Assembly (NCBI RefSeq): GCF_007743815.1
Contig: NZ_CP036265.1
Location: forward strand, 1,266,501 to 1,330,500
Direction of reading: 5' to 3'
Source: Alienimonas californiensis
Lineage (GTDB): Bacteria; Planctomycetota; Planctomycetia; Planctomycetales; Planctomycetaceae
DNA length: 64,000 bases
Shown here: positions 52,356 to 60,685 of the stretch, piece by piece
How the letters are laid out: every line of letters begins with the position of its first letter
Numbering within the stretch: the first letter of the stretch is position 1
The notes under the pieces: model-generated
Databases searched by the model: none
Told to the model about the DNA's origin: nothing
What the model saw: the letters and a program-made list of their open reading frames with translations, nothing else
Position numbers and translations under genes: made by a program

Positions 52356-52814
52356 ATGATTCCCGACAGCAGCGTCCGCGTCCCTCAGCACACCGCGGAG
52401 CACGTCAACGCCCGCATCGCCGGGGAAGCCGGGGAACGGGTCGCCCGGCTGGCGATGGCCAGCCCGGCGGTGATCGACCGGCGGCTGGACGAACTGGACG
52501 CCGAGTGGGACGTGGAGCGGGTCCTCGAAGCGAACGCCTCCACGCTGGCCCTCGCCGGGGTCGTGCTGGGGGCGACGGTCGACAAACGCTGGCTGTTCCT
52601 GCCGGGCGCCGTGACGGTCTTCCTGCTGCAACACGCCGTGCAGGGCTGGCGCCCGCCGGTGACGGTCCTACGTCGGCTGGGCGTGCGGACCGTCGCGGAG
52701 ATCGACCGGGAACGCTACGCCCTGAAGGCCCTCCGCGGCCACTTCCGCGGCCTGCCGCAGGCCCCCACCTCCCCCGCCGCCCGCCAAGCCTTCGCGGCGG
52801 CCGCTCAGGGATAG
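52356..52814 (+). CDS. DUF2892-like small membrane protein
   Basis: 152 residues from the ATG at 52356. The N-terminal soluble part (HVNARIAGEAGERVARLA, DELDAEWDVERVLEANAS) is followed by one or two hydrophobic segments (TLALAGVVLGATVD and WLFLPGAVTVFLLQHAVQGW) and a conserved-looking tail (RRLGVRTVAEIDRERYALKALRG). This is the layout of YgaP-type transmembrane/DUF2892 proteins, often found near rhodaneses. It is the first of three co-directional genes with a haem protein and a rhodanese. Confidence 0.75.
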   Translation: MIPDSSVRVPQHTAEHVNARIAGEAGERVARLAMASPAVIDRRLDELDAEWDVERVLEANASTLALAGVVLGATVDKRWLFLPGAVTVFLLQHAVQGWRPPVTVLRRLGVRTVAEIDRERYALKALRGHFRGLPQAPTSPAARQAFAAAAQG

Positions 52815-52931
52815 AAGCGCCGCAACGCCCGGGTTCGTCCCCAATCGCGGCCGACCCGGCCTTTACAAACTGGGGACGCGGTCCCTGACCGTCCCTCCCC
52901 CTCGCAACGCCCCCGGACCAGGAGACTCCTG

Positions 52932-53459
52932 ATGCCACGCTCGCTCCACCGCAGTCGGCTGCGCGCCGCCGCGACCGTCGGTGCTCTCGGCGCCGTCGCG
53001 GCGGTCGCCCTCGCGGCCCGCACCCCCGCCCCGGCTGCAGCGCCGGCGCCGGCGCCGGCGCGGGACGAGGTTCCCAAGACCGCCCCGCAAACGCTGCCCG
53101 CCCCGGTGGTGGACATGCACGAATTAATGGAGCTGTTCAACGAGCCGCTGTACAAATCGCTGAAGAAGAAGGTCGCCGAGGAGCCGGCCGACGCCCGCGC
53201 CTGGTCCGGCATCAAACACGACGCGCTGGCGGGGGCGGAGATCATCAACCTGGCCGCGATCCGGGAGATCGGCGACGAGCACAAGGCCGCCTGGCCGGAA
53301 CTGACCCGCACCGCCCAGCAGGCGGCGCTGGACCTGGCCCACGCCGCCGACGCCAAGGACTGGCAGCGCACGCAGGCCGCGTGGAAATCGCTGGTCGCCA
53401 ACTGCAACGACTGTCACCAGAAGGTCGCCCCGGACGGCGCCCCGATGCTGAAGCCGTAA
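52932..53459 (+). CDS. Exported class II-like cytochrome c
   Basis: 175 residues. A Sec signal or N-terminal anchor (AATVGALGAVAAVALAA) and an Ala/Pro linker precede an all-helical domain (MHELMELFNEPLYKSLKK, AWSGIKHDALAGAEIINLAA, AALDLAHAADAKDWQRTQAAW). It ends in CNDCH (158-162), one haem c site near the C-terminus, as in cytochrome c'/c-556 four-helix bundles. It is a periplasmic electron carrier or gas/redox sensor. It lies between a DUF2892 and a rhodanese gene. Confidence 0.82.
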   Translation: MPRSLHRSRLRAAATVGALGAVAAVALAARTPAPAAAPAPAPARDEVPKTAPQTLPAPVVDMHELMELFNEPLYKSLKKKVAEEPADARAWSGIKHDALAGAEIINLAAIREIGDEHKAAWPELTRTAQQAALDLAHAADAKDWQRTQAAWKSLVANCNDCHQKVAPDGAPMLKP

Positions 53460-53541
53460 GCTGCCCCGTCGCCCCGATCTCCGGCGGACCATCGGTTCGC
53501 CGGAGCCATCGGAGTCCGCCCCGCCCCTCGCTCTCTCGCCG

Positions 53542-54099
53542 ATGTCCGTCGCCGCCGCGTCCCCCGCCGCCGAAGGGAACCGCTCCCTCGGGCGTGGTTC
53601 GATCTCTCCCCATGACGCCGCCGAGCGGTTGAAACAGGGCGGCGTGCTGATCGACGTCCGCACCGGGCCGGAGTACCGGGGGGTGCACGCCGAGGGCGCC
53701 CGCAACGTCCCGCTGGACCGGCTCGACCCGGCCTTGCTGAAGCAGGAGTTGCGGGGCGACGGACCGATCCTGGCGATCTGCCAGAGCGGCGCCCGCAGCG
53801 TCCGGGCCGTCGAGACGCTGCGGGCCGCGGGGCTGGAGGCGATCAGCGTCGACGGCGGCACCCCCGCCTGGGAATCCGCCGGCCTGCCGGTGGCGCGGGG
53901 GAAGAAGTCGATCTCGCTGGAACGGCAGGTGCGGATCGCCGCCGGTTCGCTAGTGCTCATTGGTTCAATCCTCGCCCTGACGGCGCACCCTTACTGGGCC
54001 GGCCTGCCGGCGTTCGTCGGCGCCGGCCTGACCTTCGCCGGCCTGACGGACACCTGCGGGATGGGCCTGCTCCTGGCGAAAATGCCCTGGAACCGCTGA
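53542..54099 (+). CDS. Rhodanese fused to DUF2892 membrane segment (YgaP-like)
   Basis: 185 residues. The rhodanese domain (~18-120) has LIDVRTGPEYRGVHAEGARN and the active-site loop CQSGARS with Cys80, which carries persulfide. Two C-terminal hydrophobic segments (IAAGSLVLIGSILALTA and GLPAFVGAGLTFAGLTD) contain the GMGLLLAKMPWNR ending common to YgaP-like proteins. The domain handles sulfane sulfur at the inner face of the membrane. Its neighbours are a DUF2892 protein and a cytochrome c-like protein. Confidence 0.9.
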   Translation: MSVAAASPAAEGNRSLGRGSISPHDAAERLKQGGVLIDVRTGPEYRGVHAEGARNVPLDRLDPALLKQELRGDGPILAICQSGARSVRAVETLRAAGLEAISVDGGTPAWESAGLPVARGKKSISLERQVRIAAGSLVLIGSILALTAHPYWAGLPAFVGAGLTFAGLTDTCGMGLLLAKMPWNR

Positions 54100-54120
54100 G
54101 GCGGGTCGCCCTCTCCGACC

Positions 54121-54200
54121 GATCGGCAGCCCGAGGCGCGAGCCGAGGCGGAGCGACGTTCCTCGGCTCACCCGGTCTCGGCTTGCGCCTCGGGCTGCCG
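54121..54200. repeat. Family D long inverted repeat
   Basis: The left arm (54121-54148, starting GATCGGCAGCCCGAGGCGCG) and right arm (54171-54200, ending GCCTCGGGCTGCCG) are inverted with a few mismatches and a 22-nt spacer. It fills the gap between the convergent rhodanese and membrane-protein genes, and its right end abuts the stop codon at 54201. A half copy forms the end of the MATE gene at 4985-5020. Confidence 0.85.
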
Positions 54201-54635
54201 CTATAGGGAGCGGAACCCCCACAGCAGGGCCGCGTATCCCAGTGCCAGCCCGGCGAGCCACACCGCCGCTGCCCCCGCGGCGACGACCGCCGCCCTTAGC
54301 GGCTCCGCGTCCCGCCGCAGGGCGTTCCACAAGACCCCCGCCACCGCCGCGTGCACGGTCCCGGCCGCCGCCAGCAGGGCGATCCCGATCGAGACCGGCG
54401 AGTTCATCCCTTGCTCCTCTAGCGTCATTAACAGGAGGACGCCGGGGATGCCCGCGCCGATCGCCGCAAAGCCCATCAGATACCCCCACAAGAACGCCCG
54501 CCCCCGGGGGATCTGCTCCAACGGCTCCCGCCGCATGAAGAGGCGGTCCGCGACCTGTAGCAGGACCGCCCCCCACGCCACCGGGACGAATACGAACGCC
54601 GCGCCGATCAGGAAAAGTAGGATCAGAATCAGCAC
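54201..54635 (-). CDS. Small hypothetical membrane protein
   Basis: 144 residues with four hydrophobic segments (LILILLFLIGAAFVFVPVAW, FLWGYLMGFAAIGAGIPGVL, VSIGIALLAAAGTVHAAVAG, VVAAGAAAVWLAGLALGYAA). No family is recognised. It converges with the rhodanese gene, and its stop codon touches the family D repeat. It lies 43 bp downstream of the Uma2 gene on the same strand. Confidence 0.7.
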   Translation of the reverse strand: MLILILLFLIGAAFVFVPVAWGAVLLQVADRLFMRREPLEQIPRGRAFLWGYLMGFAAIGAGIPGVLLLMTLEEQGMNSPVSIGIALLAAAGTVHAAVAGVLWNALRRDAEPLRAAVVAAGAAAVWLAGLALGYAALLWGFRSL

Positions 54636-54678
54636 GCCGGCCGTCGGCTAAGGCCCCGCCGACGTCGCGGCCGGCCGC

Positions 54679-55392
54679 TCACCCTGCCGCCTCGGCGAAC
54701 AGGTCGCTCAGCGGCAGCGAAAACTCCGGCAGCGTGGGGGCGCCGGTCAGCGTGTCGCCCTCGCGCAGCACGGTGTCCGCGTCCGGGCCGGTCCAGACGG
54801 TGATCGTGCGGGCCAGCGGGTCGACCTCCCAGATCGTCTGCACCCCCGCGGCGAAATAAACCGACCGCTTCAGTTCCATCTCCCGCCGCGTGTTGCCGGG
54901 CGAGATGACCTCCGCCACCAGCGCCGGGGGGACGTCGGAGTAGCCGCGTTCCTGCAAGCCCTCCGGCCGGGCAGCCCGCGGCGTGAAGGAGGCGTCCGGC
55001 GCCCGCAGCCCGTCCGGCAGTTCGAAGAATCCGTCCGCCGGGTGCACCCAGCCCCGCTTCCCCTCGACGACGTGATTCGCGAGCAGGCGGAACAGTTCGC
55101 CGCCGAGCCAGCTGGACAGGTCGCTCACGGGTTTCTCGATCAGGGTTCCGTCAATCAACTCGAAGATTCCGCGACCGGCGGCGTTGAGCCGTTCGTGATC
55201 GGCCGGCGTGGCGGTCCCCGGGGCCGGGTCGCTGACGACCCGGCCGGCGGGAATCGGGCCGAACTTGGCGAGCAGATCCGCCACCGTCAGCCCCGGCGCC
55301 GCCGACCGGCGGGCCGCGGCGGGGCGGGAGGCGGGCCTCTCCTCCCCGGCGACGGGGGCGGCGACGGGCGGGGCTTCGGCGACGGCGGACAT
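54679..55392 (-). CDS. Uma2-family restriction-endonuclease-fold protein (second copy)
   Basis: 237 residues. A Pro/Ala/Arg-rich N-terminus (1-30) precedes the domain: GRGIFELIDGTLIEKPVSD, GWVHPADGFFELPDGLRAPDA, ALVAEVISPGNTRREMELK and GVQTIWEVDPLARTITVW, with the PD-(D/E)xK Asp, Glu and Lys in place. It belongs to a different subgroup from the copy at 37500. Only 9 bp separate it from the end of the upstream glycosidase gene, so it is probably on that transcript; a functional link is not implied. Confidence 0.9.
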   Translation of the reverse strand: MSAVAEAPPVAAPVAGEERPASRPAAARRSAAPGLTVADLLAKFGPIPAGRVVSDPAPGTATPADHERLNAAGRGIFELIDGTLIEKPVSDLSSWLGGELFRLLANHVVEGKRGWVHPADGFFELPDGLRAPDASFTPRAARPEGLQERGYSDVPPALVAEVISPGNTRREMELKRSVYFAAGVQTIWEVDPLARTITVWTGPDADTVLREGDTLTGAPTLPEFSLPLSDLFAEAAG

Positions 55393-55401
55393 GCCCGCAG
55401 T

Positions 55402-57723
55402 CTACCGGCCCGGCCGCAGCACGGCGTAGACCGCGTCGGCGGGCATCTCGAACCGGCCTCCAACAATCGGCAGCGTGCGGACCGGATAGCCGTTCACGTC
55501 GAGGATCACCGCCTCCGTCAGCTTCGGATTCGCCATCGTCACCGCCACCTGCGCGTTCGCCAGCCGCAGCGGGGCTTTGCCGATGTTCGTGATCCGCTCG
55601 CCGGCCACCTCATAGGCGTTGTCGCCGGAGCCCACGGCGAAGGTCGCCGGCTCGGTGCGATAGCCGGTGAGGCGGTTCGCGGTCACGACCTGCACCAACA
55701 CGGATTCGCTGTCCTTCAGCGGAGCGTCGTCGAGGCTCACGACCTGCACGGTGGCGTAGTCGTTCCGGCTCTCGATCGTCACGTCCTCCAGCACGAACAG
55801 CCCGGAGGCGTCCTTCAGGAAGCCGGTCACACCCTGGGCGCGGGGGCCCTCCATCACGCAGATTTGTTGTTTGTAGTCCCACATCAATTCGCCGGTCGCG
55901 GCGTGAATCTTGCCGGCCGCCCGGTCGATCTGCTTGTCGAGATAGGGCGAGACGACGTCCTCGCCGGAGGCGCCCGCGGGCACGACCTCCTCCACCACCG
56001 GGCCGACGAGGAACGCCGCCCGCGGCAGTTCCGCACCGCCGGCCCGCTTGCCGGGCGTCCAGTCGGGCCGCAGTTCCGGCTGGTCGCGGGCGTCGCCGTA
56101 GGTTTCGTCGTCCGTCAGCCGCGGCGGTTGGCGGTCGAACACTTCCCCCTCGGTCCGGCGTTCCAGGATCACCGGGTCGGCCTGCTGTAAATCGCCCCGC
56201 CGATACAGCAGCGCCGCGGCCGGGAAACCGAGCGTCTGGGCCGGGTAACCGTGGCTCCATTTATGCACCGACATCTGATCGCCGATCTGCCAGAACGGCT
56301 TGTTGGGATCGGTTTCAAAGCCGGGGGTCTGCATGGCGAACCAGACGATCCCGTCGATGCCCGTCAGGCTTTGATAGGCGGCGACGAGGAACGGCCCCTC
56401 GCTCTGATAGCGATTCGGGTTCTTCCAAGCGGTTTCGGTGACGATAAACGGTGCCCCCTTCCGCTGCCGGAAGTTCGTGCACATCTCCAACGGTTTGCCG
56501 AGCACCGATTCGTTCACCAGATAATGGCCGGGGTCGATGCGGTAACTGTCGTTCTCGCCGCGGTGTTGATAGTCACTGCCGACGTATTCGTTCTCCGCGT
56601 CCCAATCGAGGGCGGCGAGGCTGTAGCGTTCCAGCCCCTTCAATTTGGCGTCGTTCGCCGTCCGCCAGTTGGTCGCGTTCAACACCTGCTTGCAGCCGAG
56701 GTCCTCCCGCAGATAGCGGCCCATCTCAGCGTAGAAGTCGCGTTGATAACGGGCGAGGAACTCCGCGGTGTCCTTGAGGCGGTTCCGCAACGCCCGTTCC
56801 GCGGGTTTGGCGGCGTCGAGGGTGAGGTCGTACGGCCGCAGCGGGCCGAGGCGGCCGTTTTCGAGGTCGTCCAGATCGTCCTTGCCCTTATAGCCGTCCC
56901 CCCAGGCAGCCCAGGCGGCGGCGACGGAGCCGTATTTCTCCGTCAGCCATTTTGAATAGGCGTCCGCGAGGATCTCCCGGTACGGCTCCGGCAGCCGTTG
57001 GGCGGTCCAGAACAGCAGGCTGTCCTCGTTGAGGATCTGCAGCATCGCGACTGTCGGATCCTCGGCGATCGACAGCCCGGTGTGCGGGTTGACGCGGGCG
57101 TAAAACTCCCTTGTCCAAACCTTATAGGCGGCCTGCACCTTCGGATCGACGTATACGAGCCCCTCCATCCGCGGCGTCCCGCCGGGCAGGTTCCAGGACT
57201 TCGGGGCCACGAAGTGGGCGTAATAGGGAGAGATCAGCACGTAGATCCCGGCGTCCTTGCAGCTTTTGATAAAGCGATGACAGCCGGCGATCAGTTCGTC
57301 GTTCACGTCGGCGAGGGCGTCGCCTTCCTCGTGGGCGGCGACGGTCACGTGCAGCCGGCAGAGGTTCACGCCCCGCTTGGCCAGCCAGCGGGCGTGGCGG
57401 TCCATCTGGTCCGGGTCGAAACGGTTGGCGTCGGTCCCGACGGCCCAGAACCGCACCGGCTCCCCGTTCCCCAGGGTGAAGGACATCCCGTTCTCCGACA
57501 GCCGCACGAACCCGCTCTGCCCGCTTTGGGCTTCGTTGAGCGCACGCAGATCAAGCAGCGCCGCGTCGGTGTAGGGATCGTCCGGGGCGTCGAACGCCCA
57601 AGAGTTCGCCGTCGTCAGCGGCGTCTCCGGGACGACGGCGTCCGCGGCGGGAACCCCCGCCGGTCCGGCGAGAACCCAAACGACGGACGCAGCGGCCAGG
57701 AGCGAAGGGTTGAGGGCGAGCAT
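55402..57723 (-). CDS. Exported clan GH-A-like glycoside hydrolase
   Basis: 773 residues from the ATG at 57723, which starts a signal peptide (LLAAASVVWVLAGPAGVPAAD). Residues ~70-480 look like a GH5/GH42-type TIM barrel: FWAVGTDANRFDPDQMDRHA, RGVNLCRLHVT, a probable acid/base Glu in VAMLQILNEDS, and a probable nucleophile Glu in FIVTETAWKNP. A C-terminal region of beta character follows (SVLVQVVTANRLTGYRT). It should be a periplasmic polysaccharide hydrolase, but the family and substrate are unassigned. It is divergent from the Mn-catalase gene. Confidence 0.8.
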   Translation of the reverse strand: MLALNPSLLAAASVVWVLAGPAGVPAADAVVPETPLTTANSWAFDAPDDPYTDAALLDLRALNEAQSGQSGFVRLSENGMSFTLGNGEPVRFWAVGTDANRFDPDQMDRHARWLAKRGVNLCRLHVTVAAHEEGDALADVNDELIAGCHRFIKSCKDAGIYVLISPYYAHFVAPKSWNLPGGTPRMEGLVYVDPKVQAAYKVWTREFYARVNPHTGLSIAEDPTVAMLQILNEDSLLFWTAQRLPEPYREILADAYSKWLTEKYGSVAAAWAAWGDGYKGKDDLDDLENGRLGPLRPYDLTLDAAKPAERALRNRLKDTAEFLARYQRDFYAEMGRYLREDLGCKQVLNATNWRTANDAKLKGLERYSLAALDWDAENEYVGSDYQHRGENDSYRIDPGHYLVNESVLGKPLEMCTNFRQRKGAPFIVTETAWKNPNRYQSEGPFLVAAYQSLTGIDGIVWFAMQTPGFETDPNKPFWQIGDQMSVHKWSHGYPAQTLGFPAAALLYRRGDLQQADPVILERRTEGEVFDRQPPRLTDDETYGDARDQPELRPDWTPGKRAGGAELPRAAFLVGPVVEEVVPAGASGEDVVSPYLDKQIDRAAGKIHAATGELMWDYKQQICVMEGPRAQGVTGFLKDASGLFVLEDVTIESRNDYATVQVVSLDDAPLKDSESVLVQVVTANRLTGYRTEPATFAVGSGDNAYEVAGERITNIGKAPLRLANAQVAVTMANPKLTEAVILDVNGYPVRTLPIVGGRFEMPADAVYAVLRPGR

Positions 57724-58001
57724 GCCCGCGAGCGTATCCCTCGGCGTTCGCCCACGCACTTCTCCGCACGTCGTCCCGGGCCGGTCCGGACTGGCCCGGG
57801 TCTTGCCGAGCGCTGCACGGGGCGAACCCCGGACGCGCCGGCCGGAGACGCCCCGCGGGTCGTTTCCTGTCGGGATCGCCCCGCCGTGACACGCCCCAGG
57901 CGTCGACGCCGAGCGGCCCCCGCCGCCGGTTCGGGGCGAGCTATTAACGTGCCGGCGGCCGGCTCGTTTCCCTCCCCGCTTCTCCCCGTCGACCCAGAGC
58001 G

Positions 58002-58829
58002 ATGTTCTACCACGACAGCAAACTGCAATATCCCGTCAAGGTCGAGACGCCGAACCCGCTGTTCGCCAAACTCCTGCAACAGGCGATCGGCGGGGTCGAG
58101 GGGGAGATGCGGGTTGCGCTGCAGTATCTCTTCCAGGCCTGGGGCGCCCGCGGTCCGGCGAAGTACCGGTCGATGCTGCTGGAGACCGCCTGCGAGGAGA
58201 TCGGGCATATCGAGATGCTCGCCACCGCGGTCGCCTTGAACTTGGAGGGGGCTCCGAACGAAACGGTCGAGGAAGCGGCGAAGGACCCCGCCGTCGCCGC
58301 CGTGCTGGGCGGGATGAATCCCCGGCACATTCTGTCCACCACGCTGGCCGCGATGCCGATGGACAGCCAGGGCGTGCCCTTCGACGCCAGCCACGTGTAC
58401 GCCAGCGGCAACATCGCCGCGGACATGCTGGCGAACGTCACCGCCGAATCGACCGGCCGCATGCTGGCCGTCAAGCTGCACAATTACACGGACGACCCCG
58501 GCATGAAGGACATGCTGAAATATATGATCGCTCGGGACACGATGCACCAGAACCAGTGGCTGGCGGTCTGGGAGGAAGTCGGCGGCAAACAGGCCCACCC
58601 GATCCCCAACTCCTTCCCGCAGGCCGAGGAGAACCAGAGCGTGAATTACACGTTCTACGGCACCAAACGCGACAAGGGTCAGCCGACGCAGGGCGCCTGG
58701 AGCCAGGGCGCCAGCCCGGACGGCAAGGGCACCTTCAAGAGCGAATGGCTCGATCCGATGGGGCAGGAGCTCGGCCTGCCCCCCGCCCAGGCCTGGCAGG
58801 GCGTGCAGCAGGATCAGGTCGGCAAATAA
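58002..58829 (+). CDS. Manganese (non-haem) catalase
   Basis: 275 residues. The di-manganese four-helix ligands are all present at positions matching characterised enzymes: Glu35 (GEMRVALQYL), Glu66 and His69 (CEEIGHIEM), Glu149 (NVTAESTGRM) and His182 (DTMHQNQW). It breaks down hydrogen peroxide in the cytoplasm. The C-terminal part (SVNYTFYGTKRDKGQPTQG) is also typical. It is a single gene with 278 bp upstream, divergent from the glycosidase. Confidence 0.93.
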   Translation: MFYHDSKLQYPVKVETPNPLFAKLLQQAIGGVEGEMRVALQYLFQAWGARGPAKYRSMLLETACEEIGHIEMLATAVALNLEGAPNETVEEAAKDPAVAAVLGGMNPRHILSTTLAAMPMDSQGVPFDASHVYASGNIAADMLANVTAESTGRMLAVKLHNYTDDPGMKDMLKYMIARDTMHQNQWLAVWEEVGGKQAHPIPNSFPQAEENQSVNYTFYGTKRDKGQPTQGAWSQGASPDGKGTFKSEWLDPMGQELGLPPAQAWQGVQQDQVGK

Positions 58830-58886
58830 TCCGCCGAGCGTCCGCAGGAAACGCCGCCCCGGACGCCCCCGACGTCCGGGGCGTGT

Positions 58887-60065
58887 TCAATGGGAATCTC
58901 CCGCCGCGGGACCGGGGCGTTCGTACCAGATCACGCCGAGGTTCTCGCGCTCCTCGCAAGCGAGCAGGTCGAGGTCGCCGTCGGCGTCCAGGTCGAGCAG
59001 TTCGAGCCGATCGAACTTCGTGCCGGTCACGCCGGCCGGGCAATCGACCGTCGGGGCCGCGGTCCAGACGTCCGACCCCGGATCAAAATGAAATCGCAGA
59101 ATAGAACACTTCCCGCCGGAGTGTTCGCAGGAGACGAACACTTCCAGTCCGCCGGCGGTCCGGGCCGCGGCGACGCCCTTCCCGCCGCCGGCCGTGTCCG
59201 GCAGGGCGAGCGTGCGAGAGCGCCAGCGGTCGCCGGTCGCGTTTAAACGTCCGAAGAGGACCAGTCCGGCGTCTTTGGCGGCGACGGCCACGTCCCGGTC
59301 GCCGTCGCCGTCCAGATCGGCGACCGTCAGAAACATCGGTTCAAGATCCGCAGCGCCGATCGGGTGTTCCTCCCACCCTGCCGAGGCCGGGTCGAACTCC
59401 AGCCAGACGGCCCCCCGGCGGTTGCCGCGGCGGTCGGTGAGCAGCAGGTCTGGGTCGCCGTCGCCGTCCATATCCTCGGCCCGCAGGGACATCGCCCAGC
59501 CCAGCGGCCGCAGCGGCGTCGCCCGCCAGGCGGCCCAGTCGGCCGGGTCGGCGCCCGGCCGCCACCATTCAATTGCGGCGCCCGGCCCCTTGCCCGCGAC
59601 GATCACCCCGCCGCCCTGCTCCTCCGGCCATGGGAGGGCGAACATATACTGTTGCCGGCCGTCCGAATCGCCCAGCGGGGTCGTCGTCCAACTGTCCGCG
59701 TCCCGCGGATCGCCGGCGGCATGGTGGACCGACAGCCGCCGCGTGCGGCCTTCGGAACAGGAGAGAACCTCCAGCCGGCCGTCGCCGTCCAGATCGACCG
59801 CGACGGCGTCCTCCGGCGAGCCGACGCGGCCGACGGCCACGCTCGGCCACGGCTGGCGGACCTGCTCAAGCGGCGGCCCGAAGGCGACCCGCACGGTTCC
59901 GCCTTCCTCCCAGCCGGTGACGACGTCAAGCCGGCCGTCGCCGTCGACGTCCGCCAGCCGCACCCCGTCCGCCCCGCGGGAAGAGGCGTCGATCGTATGC
60001 CGCGGCCAAGCGTCGGCGTCCGCGGGCGGGGCGGCGAAGAGTGCAGCGAGTAGGAGGAGCGACAT
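58887..60065 (-). CDS. FG-GAP/VCBS repeat exported protein
   Basis: 392 residues with a short signal peptide (LLLLAALFAAPPADA). Four to five Asp-rich calcium-binding FG-GAP motifs are seen: ADVDGDGRLDVV, VDLDGDGRLEVL, EDMDGDGDPDLLL, ADLDGDGDRDVAV and LDLDADGDLDLLA, giving a beta-propeller. These domains bind ligands or glycans outside the cell in planctomycetes. It is convergent with the catalase (57 bp gap) and divergent from the hypothetical gene at 60125. Confidence 0.9.
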   Translation of the reverse strand: MSLLLLAALFAAPPADADAWPRHTIDASSRGADGVRLADVDGDGRLDVVTGWEEGGTVRVAFGPPLEQVRQPWPSVAVGRVGSPEDAVAVDLDGDGRLEVLSCSEGRTRRLSVHHAAGDPRDADSWTTTPLGDSDGRQQYMFALPWPEEQGGGVIVAGKGPGAAIEWWRPGADPADWAAWRATPLRPLGWAMSLRAEDMDGDGDPDLLLTDRRGNRRGAVWLEFDPASAGWEEHPIGAADLEPMFLTVADLDGDGDRDVAVAAKDAGLVLFGRLNATGDRWRSRTLALPDTAGGGKGVAAARTAGGLEVFVSCEHSGGKCSILRFHFDPGSDVWTAAPTVDCPAGVTGTKFDRLELLDLDADGDLDLLACEERENLGVIWYERPGPAAGDSH

Positions 60066-60124
60066 CCCGTGAGCGTAGCGACTCGACGCCGGCCCCGTGG
60101 ATCGTCGTCAGTTGAGAACGCACA

Positions 60125-60652
60125 ATGCCGCCCGCAATGAACGCTCCGTCTCCGGTCGACGCGACCCTTACTGCGCTCCGTTCAAGCCCGGCCGACCCGG
60201 AGGACGGCCGGTGCGTCCGCGTGCCGGCGGAACTCGGCACGTTCTTCGGCCGGCCGCTCAAACTCAGACTCGATACACGTCCTCCGGAGCCGGGACGGGG
60301 CTGCCTATCCACGTTGGCGCTGTGGGTGGTCGGCCGTCTCCCGACGCCGGAGCCGCCGCCGCCGTCCGCGGCCGATCTCGACCTCGCCCGGTTCGTGCTG
60401 ACACGCCTATCAGACCTACTGCCACAGGCGGAACGGGCGTTGTTCGAACGGTTGGCCGGCGAAGACGCCGACGGCCACGCCCCGCCGGCCGAGTGGGTCG
60501 AGCCGGAGATTTGGATCTGTCGCTCGCTCCAGACGGTCACCGGACGTCCGCAACTTTGGAGCCTGCTGACCGGGGAATCCGGCGAGTACGAACTGAGTTA
60601 CGACATTAACTTTGACGGCGCCGAACTGCGGGATGTCGGGGCGACCGGTTAG
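60125..60652 (+). CDS. Hypothetical protein
   Basis: 175 residues; an ATG 12 nt further on is an alternative start. No family recognised. It is soluble, with a Pro-rich middle and the segments LDLARFVLTRLSDLLPQAER (helix) and EPEIWICRSLQTVTG, and a C-terminal strand-rich part (GEYELSYDINFDGAEL). Codon use is a little less GC-biased. It is convergent with the protease-TlpA gene at a 33-bp gap. Confidence 0.6.
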   Translation: MPPAMNAPSPVDATLTALRSSPADPEDGRCVRVPAELGTFFGRPLKLRLDTRPPEPGRGCLSTLALWVVGRLPTPEPPPPSAADLDLARFVLTRLSDLLPQAERALFERLAGEDADGHAPPAEWVEPEIWICRSLQTVTGRPQLWSLLTGESGEYELSYDINFDGAELRDVGATG

Positions 60653-60685
60653 CGAGTTCTTCTGTGGAGTCCAGCTTCCCCGCCC

